The notes under the pieces were generated by a model, which was given only the letters and a program-made list of their open reading frames with translations, was not told the DNA's origin and made no database searches. This document shows, in pieces, positions 44,561 to 56,353 of a DNA stretch of 64,000 nucleotides (the stretch's first letter is position 1; the number at the start of each line of letters is the position of its first letter). This DNA comes from Toxonevra muliebris (Eukaryota; Arthropoda; Insecta; Diptera; Pallopteridae), in the NCBI GenBank assembly GCA_963691655.1, contig OY829329.1:22681883-22745882 (forward strand), written 5' to 3'. Position numbers and translations under genes: made by a program.

Positions 44561-45801
44561 ACCCTTTGACGACCGCTCTTGAACCGCTGGGAAATTCGTA
44601 AATCAGACACCGGATTCGTGTTCAGCGACCTCGAATTAGTAAACAAAAGTGCTGCTAAAAAAAATGGATTTTACCAGCAAAGGTGTGAAAAATCGCGGGA
44701 CCTATATATCCCAATGGTCGTCAAAGGTAAAAAACTGTCGATTGTTCCAGATATGGTGGAAGGTCTCGATGGCATGGGTATCGAATTGTATTTCGATAAT
44801 TTTTTTACAATCCGGCATTGCTGTACAAGATAAAAAAGAGAGAGAGAGACATAAGAGCATGTGGCACTCTTCGCTTCAACCGTAAATAAATGCCTTAAAA
44901 CGTGGCGACCTCCACTGCATGGTAGCCAATGGTATGGCTGCGATGAAATGAGTGGATAATCATGCCGTATTTTCGGGGTCTAATCTTATAACACCACTTG
45001 AATCGACCAACATAAAATGACGCCAAGCTGGCTCCGCCGCAAAAATTCATGTGAAATGTCTACGTGTGATCACACACTACAATAAAGGTATGAGCGGAGT
45101 GGATCTCATGGATCAGAAAAAGGTTGGTCAATGTTCATTCTTCCCCGAAAATGAAACTATTTTTGAGTTCGCTATTTTATTTCAATCTTACTACGAACAC
45201 GATCGCAAATCAAGGACCAAATTCTAGCTGCGTCTTCTCTACGATCTCTTTGATTTGAGTGTGCATAATGCGTACATTGTTTACAACAAAATCTCTACGG
45301 CGAATAATGATTCATTTTCTATATCTGCATTGGAATTCCGTGCAGAGCTGGCTGCTCAATTGATCGATTCGTTCACCAACCTCAAGATACCATCATCAGA
45401 GGCTAGAAGAGAGGGATCTTTGCGATTCAAACTTGCGGGCGGAGGTCGCTACTCTGTCTGGTCATTATCTCTGCAAAAGCGAAACGGGACACAAGAAATG
45501 TATTGTCTGCTCCAAACAAGCAAGGACCATCGAACAAATGCAATTTGTACCTTTGGTATCAAACAAAAAAGTAAATAAATTTATTTTTTTTCCAAATAAA
45601 TCAACCTATCAACAAAATTAGAACATGTCATTGATTTTTACAGTTGACGACCATTGGGACATAGAGATCCCATCATATTAGGTGGCTGAGTGGGTGGTCA
45701 AAGTGGACTATCTTTTTCTTTGAGGAAAATCGTTTCCGTAGTTTTTCCAGGAAAAATTCGAAGGTAAAAGAGTCACCGGTACCCCATTGGTCGTTAAAGG
45801 G
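44561..45801 (+). mobile_element. Shortened piggyBac-like element flanked by TTAA
   Basis: TTAA lies on both sides (44557-44560 and 45802-45805). The left end ACCCTTTGACGACC and right-end complement CCCTTTAACGACC are inverted repeats, with one extra A at the left. TTAA targets with CCC-type ends are diagnostic of piggyBac. The end motif recurs inside each end in inverse orientation: complement TTGACGACCATTGGGA at 44709-44724, and the same word forward at 45644-45659. At 1241 bp it is about half the length of autonomous members and contains a decayed transposase remnant. Confidence 0.87.
44579..45600 (+). pseudogene. piggyBac-like transposase remnant
   Basis: Segments in order on the plus strand: VVKGKKLSIVPDMVEGLDG then GIELYFDNFFT near 44720-44810 (the DNFFT aspartate of the catalytic triad), RACGTLRFNRK near 44855 (GTxRxNR motif), and a GMSGVDLMDQKK segment near 45090 (family GGVDxxDQ, third catalytic aspartate region). 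HNAYIVYNKI near 45262 follows, then a C-terminal cysteine-rich GHYLCKSETGHKKCIVCSKQ near 45460-45520. The N-terminal DNA-binding part and the first catalytic aspartate are missing, and there are several frameshifts, so it is inactive. Transposase of this family cuts and pastes at TTAA. Confidence 0.83.
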
Positions 45802-48046
45802 TTAAAGTAAATCTATTTTTAAGATTATGCCAGAAATATCATACAAAAATAAAAAAAGAATAACCCACAGCAAAACCTCATAGACAAAATTAAATAATAT
45901 ATATTCATAATAAAATTTTCACAGGTAAAAATTATGTACAACATAAAATTCCGTTGGATAAGTATCTTCTGACAGCAAGAGCACCAGCAAGCAAAATACA
46001 TTAAAATTATGAGCAAAATATGGGCAGAAAAGGAAATGAAAGGAAAAATTATTGCTGCTGAGTACACCTACATGCTACGTAATACAGGCGAATACAGGTA
46101 AGTGCATGGTATATAAATTCATTTAAATACACAAAAAGACAACCAAGTGAAAACATTCACCGTCCAGTGGCTCATTTCATCAACCAACACAAGAACGTGC
46201 TCGTCGTATACAACGAGACAGACATGTGGCTATACTTCCCTCTCTTCGAGTGACTTCCATATACTAAATTTAAATACATCCTTATAAATATAATAAGCAT
46301 TTTTCTTTTACGTTAGTATGTGAATAAATGTGTGTGTGAATTTGCGTCTATGTATGTATGTGTCTGTGTGTGTGTGTGCAATTGTCACATTGCTCTTCTT
46401 TTTTTTTTTTTTTGGATGAAGGAAAAATCATAAATTTTAAGCTTTGTTTAACTTTACGCCACGCCAAGTTTTATTGTTTCTCTGCTGCTGCTGGTCGTTG
46501 GCCAAGAGTAAGAGTAAATGCTGCCATAACTACTTATGGTAGTTCGTAGTAGGTGGATATATTGTATTTGTATGTGTAGAAAAGTTTTGGAATTTTCGTT
46601 TGTAATTTCATTAATAAATTATCAAAACTAATGAAACATAAACGTGTTGGGTTACAGCAGCAGCAGCAGCGGCAGCACTACAGCAAAACATTTCAAATTG
46701 CAGTCATAATCTTTCTAAAAACACCAAACACACACACACTCATACACTCATACACATCCTCGAAATCATGGTCACATTTGTTTTGAGTTTGTGAGAAATT
46801 TATGACAAAACTAAAAATATTGTAATATTTGGAAGAAATGGGTTTAGCTTTGAAATTTGGTTAGATACTATGCTATTCAATTTCTTCCCTGAAAATATCT
46901 TAAGAACCATACTATTTATAATGTGTATATGGAAGTATGTAAAACTTGTTCTACGGGTCGTATGAGTAACTTTGATCAATAAAGTTGGTCTTGTCTTTTC
47001 TTTGTATACAGATTAAGGAAAAGTTTTTTTTTAAGAAATAATATAAAATAACTAGGTATTCCTTATTTAATTTAAAGCATTTTAAAAGGTTTTCGAAATC
47101 GTTGAATATTTTTTTTTATGGAACTTTCAAGTTTGATTTTGAAGCAATTTATATCAATTTATAAACAAAGAAAAGTTCTCCGATTTTTCATTTCCTCAGA
47201 ATGAGGTGGTTTATAAATTGGCTGGTTCAACTTGGTACTCAAGCAACATTTGCCTTACAAATTTCTATGTAAACTTTATATGTAAAGTGAGAGTAAAATA
47301 AAAATAGTGTTGTATTTGGTTATTTTGAGAAATTATAAATCGGTGTACATTTTATATGAAATTATTATAATTATTCATGCTAAGGACTGAAGCTTTTGAT
47401 ATGCAACTGAATATTGCTTTTTTGGGCGTATGAAAAATGTACTTGAGGCAGGTGATATAGCACCGCTTTTTACAGTATGGAGCTTTCTCAATGATGGTGT
47501 CTTTGGTTCAATGCGAAATTCTTAGTCTTTCGGATTTTTGATCAGCATCATCTTCCATCTCATCTTCAGTGACTGTTCCGCTAGCCTACATGAAGTTTCT
47601 AGAAGTTATGCGAATGACATTTGGTTATCCTCTTTGAAGCATCGTGCCTAGTATTAGTTTCATTATTCATTTTGTTATCACCTACCGCAGATGATCCTGA
47701 GTTGATGGGGCTGCCACCTTTTTTTCACGTTGCTCAGGATCAGCTTTTTTCACTGTACTGCATCCGGTTTGTGCCAAGGTTGACATTTGGATGGATTTAC
47801 AGTTGTGTGTTAAATGTGGGAATTTGACTGCTTCATGACACATTACCCTCAAGATAACAATTTTTGTGTATGTATTCGACATAATGGACGTCGCTACTGC
47901 ATTTGTGTTCTTTTCGACTTTCGATACGCAGAAGAAATTACTTTTTTTTATACAAGATAGCTTTTTGGCTATTTGGGCTATTGCTTGTACTTGAAAATTT
48001 TTTAAATAAAATGAAAAGTGATTTTATAAGAAAAGCGTATGGCTAT
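45802..48046. other. AT-rich spacer with CA/TG microsatellites
   Basis: No gene supported. TG runs lie near 46362-46378, GCA repeats near 46660-46675, and CA near 46728-46739. A minus-strand frame near 47682-47882 has one Cys/His-spaced stretch but not a convincing zinc knuckle. Confidence 0.5.
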
Positions 48047-48118
48047 GCCATTGCCGGGAATCGAACCTGGGACCCCTGAGACGATAGTCAAGCACGCTAC
48101 CACAATAACACCGAGGCT
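48047..48118 (-). repeat. tRNA-like sequence, probably a SINE head
   Basis: The minus strand has a box A-like GTGGTAGCGTGCTTGAC and a box B-like GGTTCGATTCCCGGC at tRNA spacing within 72 bp. The acceptor stem and anticodon stem do not pair well, and no known anticodon arm is formed, so it is more likely a tRNA-derived SINE promoter or pseudo-tRNA than a working tRNA gene. Confidence 0.6.
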
Positions 48119-50577
48119 ATATTCTCTTTGTATATAAGTGAATCCAACTTTCGAACGTTCATAATCGTGCTATTCAATGCATTCACTCACAACAGCCACT
48201 GCCACCGACTCGATGATTTGCTGGTGCATATTCGTGCAAATCAACCTCTTTCATATGCTTGTTAAACTGAGCTATAACATTCGGTTGTAGAACACAATTT
48301 CTTCATCTTCATTCTTCGTCGTAATGGTTTATCTGGCGTATTGATTCCAACTTGGGATTATTTGTGGTCAATATTAGAACTTTATTCATTGATGGGTTAT
48401 CTTAATCATAATCATAATCATAATGCTGAATTCACATTATAGGGCATTTTGTTTCTGGGGGTAGGTGGCTATTTCCTTTTATTAACCGTTAACCGTTATA
48501 TATATGACTTTTATGTCTTTAGTGACCCCTATAGAAATTTTATGGCAAATATTTTTGTAGAACATTTTAATCCTTAAATGTCCCTTTGAAAGGACTTTTC
48601 CGGTTGTCATTAAAAACGGGGTCAAGTTGCCCCATAAAAAGAGAAACTAAAGGGTTAAAATGTTCTACAGAAATGATCCTCGTAAAATTCTACTATAAAA
48701 CGTCCTTGATAAGATTTTTGTCAGACATCAATTTATAAGACTTTTTGCACATAGTATTCAGCTCCTTTCGACAAAAAAATGGATATTTTGACTCACTGAA
48801 AAAAAAAACTGAGACGTGCTAGACTATAAGTCTATTTTACAAAAATGGTCAATACATCATGCCCTTTCAGGATTATAGGGTGGCTATTATGTAACAGCCA
48901 AAAAGTCTAAAAAGTCTTAATTTGTTGGACTGTGTTATTAATTTAATTGCACATATATTAAGCACCATAAAATGAAAACTGTCATCACCATTGACTTCAG
49001 CGTCCACGAGTTATACAGATATGATATATTTATAATGATTTTGCCATAAGAAAAATGGGAAGTCATCAAAAAGTTCTGACGTTTTTGAATTTTTCATACG
49101 TTTTTATCGAGGTTTAAGGAGAAAAAGCTAAAATAAAATATTAACCCCAGTCTGGTGTTTTCAGTGTTTAACCTTCATTCTTAAGCCTACAAAATAATAA
49201 AATTTAAAAAGAAAAAAAAGTGCTTCCAGAGATATTCACATATCTTTGAAGGATTTTTTAATTGTTTTCTTAAAGTCCTCCTTGTTATATTTTCAACGAA
49301 CTACATATTGCTAAATTGTCATTCAAACAACGGAAGTTATGAGTTCTTGAAAATGACTCTTTGGCGCATGTTCGAAAGCTTTGAGTAGTGACCGCTGTAC
49401 GTAATCCATTAGAGATAATAAAAGAAGAAGTTCATATTCTTAAGTCCCAAGAGTTTCTCTGCCGGCGTTCAAAAAATCATCGAAATCGAAGCTGTGTCTA
49501 AAACGATTTTAGTGGAAACTTGCTGGAATTTCCCATACGCATTTGATTTTTTAATACATTATTTAAAATAAAAATAAAATAATAATTAGAAATCTGAGTA
49601 CTTAACCAGACATATATAAAACCCATTCAATTTTTTGATGACCATAAATGCAAACATAACAAATCCTTTTGTAAAAAAGAAGAACTAACAAAAAACAAAA
49701 CAAAAACAAAGCAACTAAATCCAAGAAAGAAAAAGTAACAGAAAGTCTAATAAAATATTTGCCTGAAGGTAATTAACGAGAGAATGCTTTATGGCACACC
49801 CACTAGAAGAATCATGCAGTAGAGCGTTAAAAAATGAAGCAAAGGAGTAGGAGGAGGGGGTAAACGAGACGCAGCACCCACATGAAAAAAAAGGAATGGT
49901 AGAACCAGATGAAGAAGAAGCAACAATAGCAGGAAAGAGGCATTCAAACAGTGAAGAGAGACAGTAGAATCCAAAAATGAACTACTCATACTCGTTGCCA
50001 AAGAACAAAAAAAAAGAAAATGCAATGAAGGATTAAAATAAGAAAGATGTGCAAATAAAATATTTTACAAAGTACATAGGTGAAGAAGGGGGAAGAGAAA
50101 GAGAGTAAGCAGATAGTATTGGTGTAGGAGTGCTAAACGTTGTTGTTGTTGTTGTTGATGATAATGATGATGGTCCAAAATGCGAATGTTATATGTAGAT
50201 GTGAGACACACATATCGTTGAATAGTTAGTGAAGATAGATGGACGGGAAGAGGAATAGGGTAGGAGAAAGAGGAAGGACTCGTGACGTATAAATCTACAT
50301 CAAAAAAAAAAAAAAAAAAAGTAGAGCCTGTTGTACTAGTAGTAACCCATAAAAGTAATGGCATAAAACAGTTGAGTTTTGTTTGTCTATGAGAGGGAGA
50401 TAGAGGATGGGTGAATGCGAGTAGGAGAAACAGAATGGGTGTGAATATGCATAGCAATGAGAAGAATAATATGTGTGAGTGTGTGTAGTTTCAGTGTAAC
50501 AGCTAGATTTGTTGTAGTAGCAGCATAATTTTCTGTGACTATTTTATGGCGTTTTACAAAACACACTTATGCAAATA
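48119..50577. other. AT-rich spacer, no gene seen
   Basis: It contains (GTT)n at about 50140-50157, an A run near 50302-50319 and purine-rich stretches. A segment near 49465-49520 (AAAAAATCATCGAAATCGAA) resembles the middle of the hAT at 27756-28819 (near 28193) and may be a decayed relative. Confidence 0.5.
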
Positions 50578-50741
50578 CACTACCGGTCATAATTATTTGC
50601 CCACCTATTAGCATTCTATCAAAGAGCTGATATCTTGCAAAGTTTTAAAAAGACAAGATAAATTTGGTATAAGAAAGTCTTTGTTACTATTAAACAACAA
50701 AAATTGTAGTATAACAAATGTAGACCTAACATACACAAAAC

Positions 50742-51400
50742 TTACATATTTCCTTCATCAATGTGACCGCCTTTATATTTTATTTTTTCATTACAGCTTT
50801 GCATAGCATGATCACCCTTTGAACTAGTTTTTCCAGGTATTCGTGAGAGATTTCGGCCCACTCTTGCTGTAAGATGTTTCAAAGATATGTGGTAGACGTC
50901 GGCAACAAATTTCGTACTGCTTGATCCCATTGATCCCTCACAGGAGCTCGATAGGATTGATAGGATAGGATCAGCCAACTGTGCCTGCCACAATATGATT
51001 TTTAGCTTTCCCTGTTGCTCAAAACCATCTAATTCAAATTTAGATTTATCACTCCATAACACTTTTTCCCAATCTTTCATTGACCAATTTTTGGTGACGT
51101 TCAGCCCATTCTAGTCTCTTCTTCTTATTAGCTACCTTAAGAAGGGGTTGCTTAACTGCCACACGTCCATGAAGGCCAACCTCAACCAGTCGTCCTTTAA
51201 CCATAAAAACACTTATCGGTCTTTAGATGTCCGCAGCTATTTCTGGGGCGGTGAGGCATCTATTTCGTTTGAAATTGTTGCCAAATTGCAACGAACCTTT
51301 CTTTCTATAGCTGGGGTAGTCTCAGCGGCCTCCAGTGGTATTTTTGTTTCACAGAATTTATTAATTTCCGGGGAGCCCTCGCTTTTATGATTGATTGCGA
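50742..51400 (-). pseudogene. Tc1-like transposase remnant
   Basis: The minus strand has an APRKLINSVKQKYHW-like segment near 51385 (the RPRK linker after the DNA-binding domain), a KQPLL and NKKKRLEWAERHQK-like stretch near 51100, WEKVLWSDKSKFELDGFE near 51030-51075 (family WSDESKF, first aspartate of the second catalytic half), a C-terminal EWAEISHEYLEKLV-like helix near 50830 and KYKGGHID near 50765. About 80 residues between WSDKSKFEL and the C-terminal helix are missing, which removes the second catalytic aspartate. Stops and frameshifts confirm inactivity. Confidence 0.8.
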
Positions 51401-52400
51401 CTGGTAACGCAAGAGCGTGAAGGATGCAAATCGTTGATAATGTGTAATGGCAAGCAAGTGGCTTCTGAGGTGTATAACAATAAGCACGTAGCTTATGAAG
51501 CGTCGCAAGCGTCCGGGTTTTAAAGTCGCTGGTGCAAGATTGGTGCTGGCCGGATGAACGGATCCAAAACGTCTCTAATCGTTCCGTAGTGTGATCACCA
51601 GCAAGGTAGCGTCAAGTGGCGAGTGGCCTACACCGCTCCGAAACGTCACTTGTCGCTCTGCCTAAAATCCACTTTTCGGTCTGATCGTAAAATTATGTCG
51701 CAAAGTTACTTGCAAAGTTACTTGCCTGACTCTCTGCTCCGATGTCTTGTTCTCAACTCTGCTTGGATGTGGTTTTTGGTGTCTTATCCGCAACGCTGCT
51801 TCGATGTCTCAAGTATAAAATACTAACCCGATAGATCTAACACAACTTTCATCTCGAAGTCTTGAACACGACCGGCAGCTCCGATGTATTGAACACAATT
51901 CATTGCTTTAATGTCTGGATTACAACAAGCTTCTTGAATGTTTTCAAATTTTGTTTCCAGTCGACGCTGTCACTACTGAAAGTGTATGCGTTGTTGTTTC
52001 GTTGCTTTGCTGCTATTGGTTGTTTCGTGGTGGCATGTTTTTACCGTTATTCGCTTCTTCTTTTGTTTTCTATTTGATTCTGCATTGGTGCTACGTGTGT
52101 TGTTGTGTTTATTGGGGTTTTGTCAACGTCAGCATAAGCAGATGATCTTTTCTTTCCGTTTTCATGCATGCTTGTTGCTATGCGTGGTTTTTGCATCTTC
52201 TGATGGCTTGTTTTTGTACTTTTTTCGTTGTTGTTCCTTGTGGTTGTCCCAGTGGGAAAGCTCCTGGGTCGACCGCTTATTAATAACCCCTGTGGAAACA
52301 ATGTTACGTTGTGCGGTACAATTTGTTTGGCCCAAAATTGTGCCGCCGCAAAATGTAGATATTTTGCGATGATCGAAACTCTAGAATTTCTTACATCTTC
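51400..52400. other. Unidentified sequence inside the Tc1-like element
   Basis: This block replaces or interrupts the N-terminal transposase coding region. It has loose repeats of the type CTCCGATGTCTTG, CTTCGATGTCTCAA and CTCCGATGTATTGAACAC at 51730-51920, and higher GC than its surroundings up to about 51900. I could not find terminal repeats or a target duplication, so its identity is open. Both edges are approximate. Confidence 0.45.
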
Positions 52401-52677
52401 AATATTATTCTGCTATTTACAAAGAAAAAAATCGTAGCCTTCTTGTGTATTTATAATTTATTTTTAAATTTTAAATTTACCAGGTACTAGTTCGATTTTG
52501 TAAAATTTGGCATAATTCCTAAAACAAAAATGGTAAATGTGTTAAATTTGGCCAGCTATTAGATAATTGATGCAGTTATAATATGTGATTTTAATTATGA
52601 AAAAAAAATATTTTAGAAACAATAAATGATGAAAAACGGAGAATTCTTGGATGGGCAAATACTTTTGAGCTGTAGTG

Positions 52678-54569
52678 TATTATATACAAACATACACACG
52701 TATAAGTAGAGTGCATCTTTTGTCGCTCTATGTCTCTCTCTCTTTTACTCTCTCTCTCCCCATGGGAATTGTCAAAATAAATCAATCGGTTTTATCCTGC
52801 GTTGGAATTTTTGTTGTTTGTTATATTTCTCGACGGCAAATAATACATAAAAAGGATTTGTTATTTTACACTATTCTGGCGTGTTGCAGTTGTGCAAAAG
52901 GCTGAAGCGCGAGGTAGAGGTTGAAGCGGTAGTGTAAAGGAGCAACAGCAGGCAATGGAGTAGTACCAGCAGCAGAAGGACATCAGCGGCATTGAAAAGA
53001 GAAATAAAATAAGTTTTTGGTATGTGTACATAGTTGCGGGCAGTATAAATCAATTGTGCGCACTTGTATTTAAATGCCGAACATAGTGGTGATGCTGAAT
53101 GGTGGTAGAACAAACAAAAGGATAATAGCAAAGAATACTGGAATTTCTATGTGCATCCAAGCACCAGAGCGCATAAATGGATAACGAGCGATTTAGTGTT
53201 TTTAAAATACGTTTTCTACATTTATATGTAAATGAAAATGATGATTTGTGTAGCGTGCCACAAGCTTCATTTATTATTATGTGAAATTCTTAGACACTAA
53301 TACACACATACCTACATACATACAGCGATAAATTCACATTCATCTATAGCTGTATACAACATGCACAAAGGTTGCGATTTATCTCGTATGGAATTAAGAT
53401 GTCTCCAAAGTTATGACAACATTTTATACCTCTTCGCAAATGCATTAAATGTTTTTCAAACTGAACATCAGTAGCTAAGATTTCAATTCCAACAACAACA
53501 GCAGCAAGAATCACACTCATAATCTATAGCCCACACTTACTTCCTTTTCCGGAAACTTTCTTAGCTATTTCTTGTACTTCTCCTAGGTACATATTCTCAA
53601 CATATTAACGTATGTATTTTACTTTTCAAAAACTTTTGCTCACCTTCTACTTTTCTTTGTTTTTTTCCCTTTTTTTTTTAATTTTTGTTTTTATGCTGCT
53701 TGCTGTTGCAAAAGCAAAATGTGTCTAAAGTGATTTCCTTTTGAGAATTTTCAAAAACTTTCATTTAAGGTGTTTCTCCAATGCCATACTTAAATATGTA
53801 TATACCTACACATGCAAGGATACTCACACATCTTTGCATTTATACACGCACACATCCATTAACATAACTGAGTCCAGCAGTAATAGCATTTAGCCCGTAT
53901 AGCATCTCTAATGAAGCTCGGATTTTGTTTTTAGTTTACACATATGAATATTTGTCCTTTTACAATGTCCTTTCCTTGCACTGTTTGCTCATCTCAACCC
54001 GCGCTGCCTTACATCGCCAAAACGACAACAACAAGTGCTTTAATCCTTAATAACTTTTTGTGAGCATATAAGTACGTGGAACTTTGTTGTGTTTGTGTGT
54101 GTGTGTGTGAGTGTGTAAAAACGTCAAAATTCATCACACTTGCGTGCGTTATGTGGACTCGTTCTTTGATCAGTAAATCCTTCATCTTGGTTTTGTCTTT
54201 TATTTGGTTTTATTGGAAAGAAACATACATAAATATTTAAATATGTTTATATTTTTATTTACATTATGAAAATTATCAACTCCAATATATTTATGAATTT
54301 GAAAATTTTCATAACAATTTTAATTTCACTTTGGAGATGTACAATTCTTTAGACTAAAATACTGCAGGAAGTTACCTTGGTGGTCATAGAAAAGTACGAG
54401 TAGAGTAGTTTGAGTAGTACTCCAGATTTATTTAAATAGGTCAGTACAATAACTTCGCTTCACTTTTTCATTGGCTGATAAGTAGATAATTTTCTGCTCC
54501 CTACCGACATACTGCGTCTCACAAAACTAATCACACAAAGCAACTTTCTTTGGGGCACGATAAATAGCC
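52678..54569. other. AT-rich spacer with microsatellites
   Basis: CT runs near 52733-52757, CAG-type repeats near 52940-52985 and GT near 54091-54110. No gene was recognised. Confidence 0.55.
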
Positions 54570-55095
54570 CAAAATGGCATCAAATCGAAAAGTAATTCCA
54601 TATTTAAGTTTCTACTCCTTTAGATGAACAGAAGTGGGAACAAATTTTTGAAATTAGATAAGATCTTTAGGATTCACACAGATCTTTTCAAATACAAACA
54701 CTAAGCAAACAGTATTTTTTAAATCTGATAATATTTACTGGTGTCGCAAGATGTTCACAGCTTGCCGGTTTTAAGAAATCCAGCAAAAATAGTATGGAAA
54801 TTATAGTCGAAACTTCTAAACATCATCCGATTTAAAAAATCATTTTTGCATTGTGTTTGTATTTGTAAAGAACCATAACAGAGCTTGTAAAAATTTAAAA
54901 AATAGTTGGCTGAACATTTTTAAGAAACCTAAATTTATATTAAACATATAGGAACTTTCGAGACCATTTTGAAACCTCAAGATATTATCTGATTTCAAAT
55001 ATTTCTCTTGTGTTTATCTAGAATTGTAGAAACTTTTCTGCGCCGTTACATTCAGATTTGACACTCTTCTTGCCTATTTATCGCGTCCCTGTATT
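54570..55095 (+). repeat. Unclassified interspersed repeat, copy Y
   Basis: Same family and orientation as 40050-40560. It shares TTTGTATTTGTAAAGAACCA near 54858, AGATATTATCTGATTTC near 54982, AGAAACTTTTCTGCG near 55028 and CTATTTATCG near 55074. A hAT element inserted directly downstream at 55105. Confidence 0.55.
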
Positions 55096-55104
55096 CACTG
55101 TATA

Positions 55105-56121
55105 CAGGGTCGTAGCCAGAAATTTTTTTCGGGGGGGGTTTTCATTCGAAGAAAATATTCATAAATAATTTTTATCAAACTGATTTTTAAATACAATAAA
55201 TTAAATCAATGATACATTTGATGGACCCTATAAAATTAAAATTTTAGGAAAAATTTTCCGATTTTTTTTAATCTTAACCTCAAAAAAATGGCCAAAAGTA
55301 ACAAAAAATTCCCAGAATAATCAAATTAAATTTTTTCAAATAAATATTATTCAATGTGCGTTCTAGTGCATTTTTTTTTTATCGTGAGGGACATAATTTC
55401 ATTAACTCATTGACTTCCCACTTATGATGATGTACCAAGCCTCAAAAAAATTACCAAAAATAGTAGAGGCTCATTTTTTTGGTTGGTTGGCTTATATTCC
55501 CTAAATTCGTGAAGTCACAACATTGAAAGAGATCTTTCTAGTCGTGGTGCTCTGAGCAATAATGGGTTTAAAGATTAATTACATTTTAAGATTGGTTTTG
55601 CTAATAAGATGGAGTTTTTGCGAAAGAATTTTTCACGTTGAACACGAATCTGAGGTCAAAAACTTCCCATCACGTAACGTTTTATGAAAAAAATGGGGTT
55701 CAAGCAAGTCTTATTTTACAAGGATCCGATCATTTTTTCTACTTTTATTAATTTTTAAACTTTTCAAACTGATTCAGGACGAAACCTTAAATCAAAAACA
55801 GTTACTGACCCAGAAAAACTATGAATGCAGGAGTGCTCAGTATTACCTTCTCTTTTTGAATCCGTAGTCAAATCTCATGTAGAAGAAAACAAATAGGATT
55901 TGATCGCTTAGTGTAACTAAGATTTCTAATTTATTTTTTATATTTGATTTTTTAGATAAAAAGCCGATGGAAGTAAAAAATATCGTTAAATAGATTTTAT
56001 TTTGACTTTTTTTCCATCCATTGGCAATTAATCTAAAAAATTAGAATAAAGTTTCCACATTTCGGGGAGGGGGGAGGTCAGAACCCCTAAACTCCCCCCC
56101 CCCTCCCTAAATACGGCCTTG
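55105..56121. mobile_element. Non-autonomous hAT, GTAGCC/G-tract family
   Basis: The left end CAGGGTCGTAGCCAG and right-end complement CAAGGCCGTATTT share CARGGYCGTA. The 8-bp target duplication ACTGTATA is perfect (55097-55104 and 56122-56129). G tracts sit just inside both ends (near 55131 and 56063-56103, C-rich on the plus strand at the right). At 1017 bp it has no transposase frame. It is the inverse-orientation relative of 29518-30404. Confidence 0.88.
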
Positions 56122-56353
56122 ACTGTATATATCGCTGACTTAATTTGCTAAGGCTCTTTTTCAATATCGAGTTTTTTTTATGGATTTAGATAGAGAGTGT
56201 CCACTTTCATCTGTACTGAAAATTTTAGAGACCTACATCGAAAACTTACGATATTTTCTTTAGAATAAATTACAAATTCCAGAAACAATACTCCACCAAA
56301 ATATTTTTTGCTTCTCCTATAAAATTTAAAAATACGGGGCTTCAGTAAATTGA

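Larger units (their letters stand above)
50578..52677 (-). mobile_element. Tc1-like DNA transposon, decayed and enlarged
   Basis: The ends pair as inverted repeats: left CACTACCGGTCATAATTATT leading to TGCCCACC, right complement CACTACAGCTCAAAAGTATT leading to TGCCCATC. TA flanks both sides (50576-50577 and 52678-52679), as for all Tc1/mariner elements. The length of 2100 bp exceeds the usual 1.3 kb or so, because roughly 51400-52400 does not read as transposase and appears to be foreign sequence. Confidence 0.85.

Noticed and set aside
47682..47882. Minus-strand frame with Cys/His spacing suggestive of a retroelement gag knuckle
   Set aside because: Only one loose CxxH-like stretch and no flanking gag or RT sequence; too weak.
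48047..48118. Functional tRNA gene
   Set aside because: Box A and box B are good but acceptor and anticodon stems do not pair, so it is listed as a SINE head or pseudo-tRNA.
51862..52372. Overlapping frames rich in Cys, Leu and Phe
   Set aside because: Hydrophobic low-complexity readings in the unidentified block inside the Tc1-like element; no signal of a real protein.
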